DNA from: DATNIC01 sp035604635
GTDB taxonomy: Bacteria; Vulcanimicrobiota; Vulcanimicrobiia; Vulcanimicrobiales; Vulcanimicrobiaceae
Length of the DNA stretch: 14,250 bases
Direction: 5' to 3'
NCBI GenBank assembly: GCA_035604635.1
Contig: DATNIC010000171.1
Coordinates: forward strand, 1 to 14,250
Of this stretch, positions 13,068-14,250 are shown piece after piece (position 1 is the stretch's first letter; each line of letters begins with the position of its first letter). A program made the translations under genes and the position numbers. Under the pieces are notes generated by a model that worked only from the letters and a program-made list of their open reading frames with translations, was not told the origin of the DNA and did not search any database.

Positions 13068-13871
13068 TTACGCGGCGACCTCCTCGTTCGGCCTGTACCG
13101 ATCCACGTCTTGGTGCTCCCAGATGTCACGCAACGTCAGAATCTTTGGGCCCTCGTCGGTCACCGCGATCGTGTGCTCGAAGTGCGCAGCTAGTTTACCA
13201 TCTGCCGTGACAACCGTCCAGCCGTCCGAGAGCGTCCGGACCGGGTAGCCGCCCTCGTTGATCATCGGTTCGATCGCCAGGACCAGCCCCGGCCGCAGGA
13301 CGATCCCCTGCCCCTGGGGGCCGAAATTGGGGACCTGCGGCTCCTCGTGCATCTTCGTCCCGATCCCATGGCCGACCAGATCGCGGACAACCCCGTACCC
13401 GTTGGCCTCCGCGTGCGCCTGGACGGCGTGACCGATATCCGAGAGGCGGTTGTCCTTGACCATTTGCGCGATCGCGAGCATGAGGCACTCTTGCGTGACC
13501 TTCATGAGGCGTTCGGCGTTCGCGCCGATCTCGCCGACGGGGACCGTGACGGCGCTGTCGCTGACGTAACCCTCGAGCGTCGTCCCGATATCGATCGAGA
13601 GCAGATCGCCTTCCTTCAAGACATAGTCGCCCGGGATGCCGTGTACGACTTGATCGTTCACCGACGTGCAGATCGAGGCCGGAAAGCCGTTGTAGCCCTT
13701 GAAGGTCGGGATCCCGCCCATCGAGCGGATCGATTGTTCCGCCAAGCGGTCGAGATCGCGCGTCGTCATCCCCGGCTTCACCGCACGGATCAACGCTGAA
13801 AGGGTCTTCGACGTCACTTTCCCGCTCTTGCGCATCAGCTCGATCTCGCGGGCCGACTTGATCGTGATCAT
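13068..13871 (-). CDS. map: Methionine aminopeptidase, type I
   Basis: Removes the N-terminal methionine from nascent proteins. It is 267 residues, a type I enzyme without the N-terminal zinc-finger extension. All five metal ligands are visible: Asp94 and Asp105 in LLSIDIGTTLEGYVSDSAV, His168 in VGHGIGTKMHEEP, Glu201 in AIEPMINEGG and Glu232 in HFEHTIAVTDEG. The substrate-binding His77 is in VVHGIPGD. The ATG at 13871 overlaps the adk stop as ATGA, and infA follows after 2 nt. The adk-map-infA block is a standard arrangement in Gram-positive-like lineages. Confidence 0.98.
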   Translation of the reverse strand: MITIKSAREIELMRKSGKVTSKTLSALIRAVKPGMTTRDLDRLAEQSIRSMGGIPTFKGYNGFPASICTSVNDQVVHGIPGDYVLKEGDLLSIDIGTTLEGYVSDSAVTVPVGEIGANAERLMKVTQECLMLAIAQMVKDNRLSDIGHAVQAHAEANGYGVVRDLVGHGIGTKMHEEPQVPNFGPQGQGIVLRPGLVLAIEPMINEGGYPVRTLSDGWTVVTADGKLAAHFEHTIAVTDEGPKILTLRDIWEHQDVDRYRPNEEVAA

Positions 13872-14250
13872 GATGCTACCGAAGACCCCAATGCCGCCAC
13901 GATCTGTTTCCTTACGTCCTCGACCGGCTGCATGGCATCGATCGGGACGAGTAAGCCCGATCTCTTGTAATAGTCGATGAGCGGCGCCGTCTGGGCCTCG
14001 TAGACGTCCAGCCGTTTGGTGACGGTCTCGGGCCGGTCATCCGGTCGCTGCACTAGCTCGCCCCCGTCATCGTCGCAAATGCCGCGGACCTTCGGCGGAT
14101 CGGAGATTTCGTTGTACACGCGTCCGGTGCGCGGGTTCGTCCAGCGCGCCGTCAGCCGCTTGATCAGCTCCGGGCGCTCAGTCTTGAAGAGCAGCACAGC
14201 CGTCAGCGGAAGGTGGAGTCTCGCCAGCAGCGCGTCGAGTGCTTGCGCCT
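13868..14250 (-). CDS. adk: Adenylate kinase (partial, 5' end beyond window)
   Basis: Phosphotransferase that interconverts ATP + AMP and 2 ADP. The last 126 or so codons are present; the reading frame stays open to the window edge, so a start at 14197 would be false. Visible parts are AQALDALLARLHLPLTAVLLF, the LID start ELIKRLTARW, NEISDPPKVRGICDDDGGELVQR with DDRPETVTKRLDVYEAQTAPLIDYY, and the C-terminal helix. The LID has lost most of the four-cysteine zinc site. The positions read Thr, Thr, Cys and Asp (RWTNPRTG and GICDDDG), so zinc binding is doubtful and a polar network as in E. coli Adk may stabilise it. The stop overlaps map (ATGA). The P-loop and NMP-binding domain lie outside the window. 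Confidence 0.95.
   Translation of the reverse strand, partial: AQALDALLARLHLPLTAVLLFKTERPELIKRLTARWTNPRTGRVYNEISDPPKVRGICDDDGGELVQRPDDRPETVTKRLDVYEAQTAPLIDYYKRSGLLVPIDAMQPVEDVRKQIVAALGSSVAS

Overview
The window is GC-rich bacterial chromosome in which every supported gene lies on the minus strand, so it is read from position 14250 down to 1. It is a run of conserved housekeeping genes. The order adk-map-infA-rpmJ-rpsM-rpsK-rpsD-rpoA-rplQ is the distal half of the large ribosomal-protein cluster. The adk-map-infA block is typical of Gram-positive and other Terrabacteria lineages. A little-cultured phylum such as Eremiobacterota (WPS-2) or a relative would fit the GC content, the lineage-type gene order and the unusual junctions, but the phylum is a guess from style and not a demonstrated placement.

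Right part (14250-8386): the 3' part of adk, then map, infA (with an unusual basic N-terminal extension), rpmJ and rpsM. Next comes a metabolic gene not normally found there, a D-threonine aldolase/D-serine dehydratase-family PLP enzyme, set between rpsM and rpsK. A 243-nt gap follows with a good sigma70-type promoter and a leader containing four hairpins. Then come rpsK, rpsD, a predicted three-way-junction RNA element, rpoA and rplQ.

Middle part (8379-1956): a complete tryptophan operon, trpE-G-D-C-F-B-A, all separate genes joined by overlaps of 1 to 23 nt. trpE begins only 6 nt after the rplQ stop, with no room for a trp promoter, leader peptide or attenuator. This suggests that tryptophan synthesis is transcribed as an extension of the rpsK-rpoA-rplQ unit. 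The seven enzymes would convert chorismate to tryptophan.

Left part (1871-1): a periplasmic substrate-binding protein with a signal peptide, then a LivH-type permease cut by the window edge. These are the first two genes of a branched-chain-amino-acid-type (HAAT) ABC importer.

No mobile element, CRISPR array, tRNA or rRNA was seen, and no intergenic stretch exceeds 243 nt. There is no convincing novel multi-gene system. The points of interest are the inserted PLP-enzyme gene, the trp genes appended to the RNA polymerase/ribosomal operon, and three structured non-coding intervals that could be cis-regulatory RNAs.
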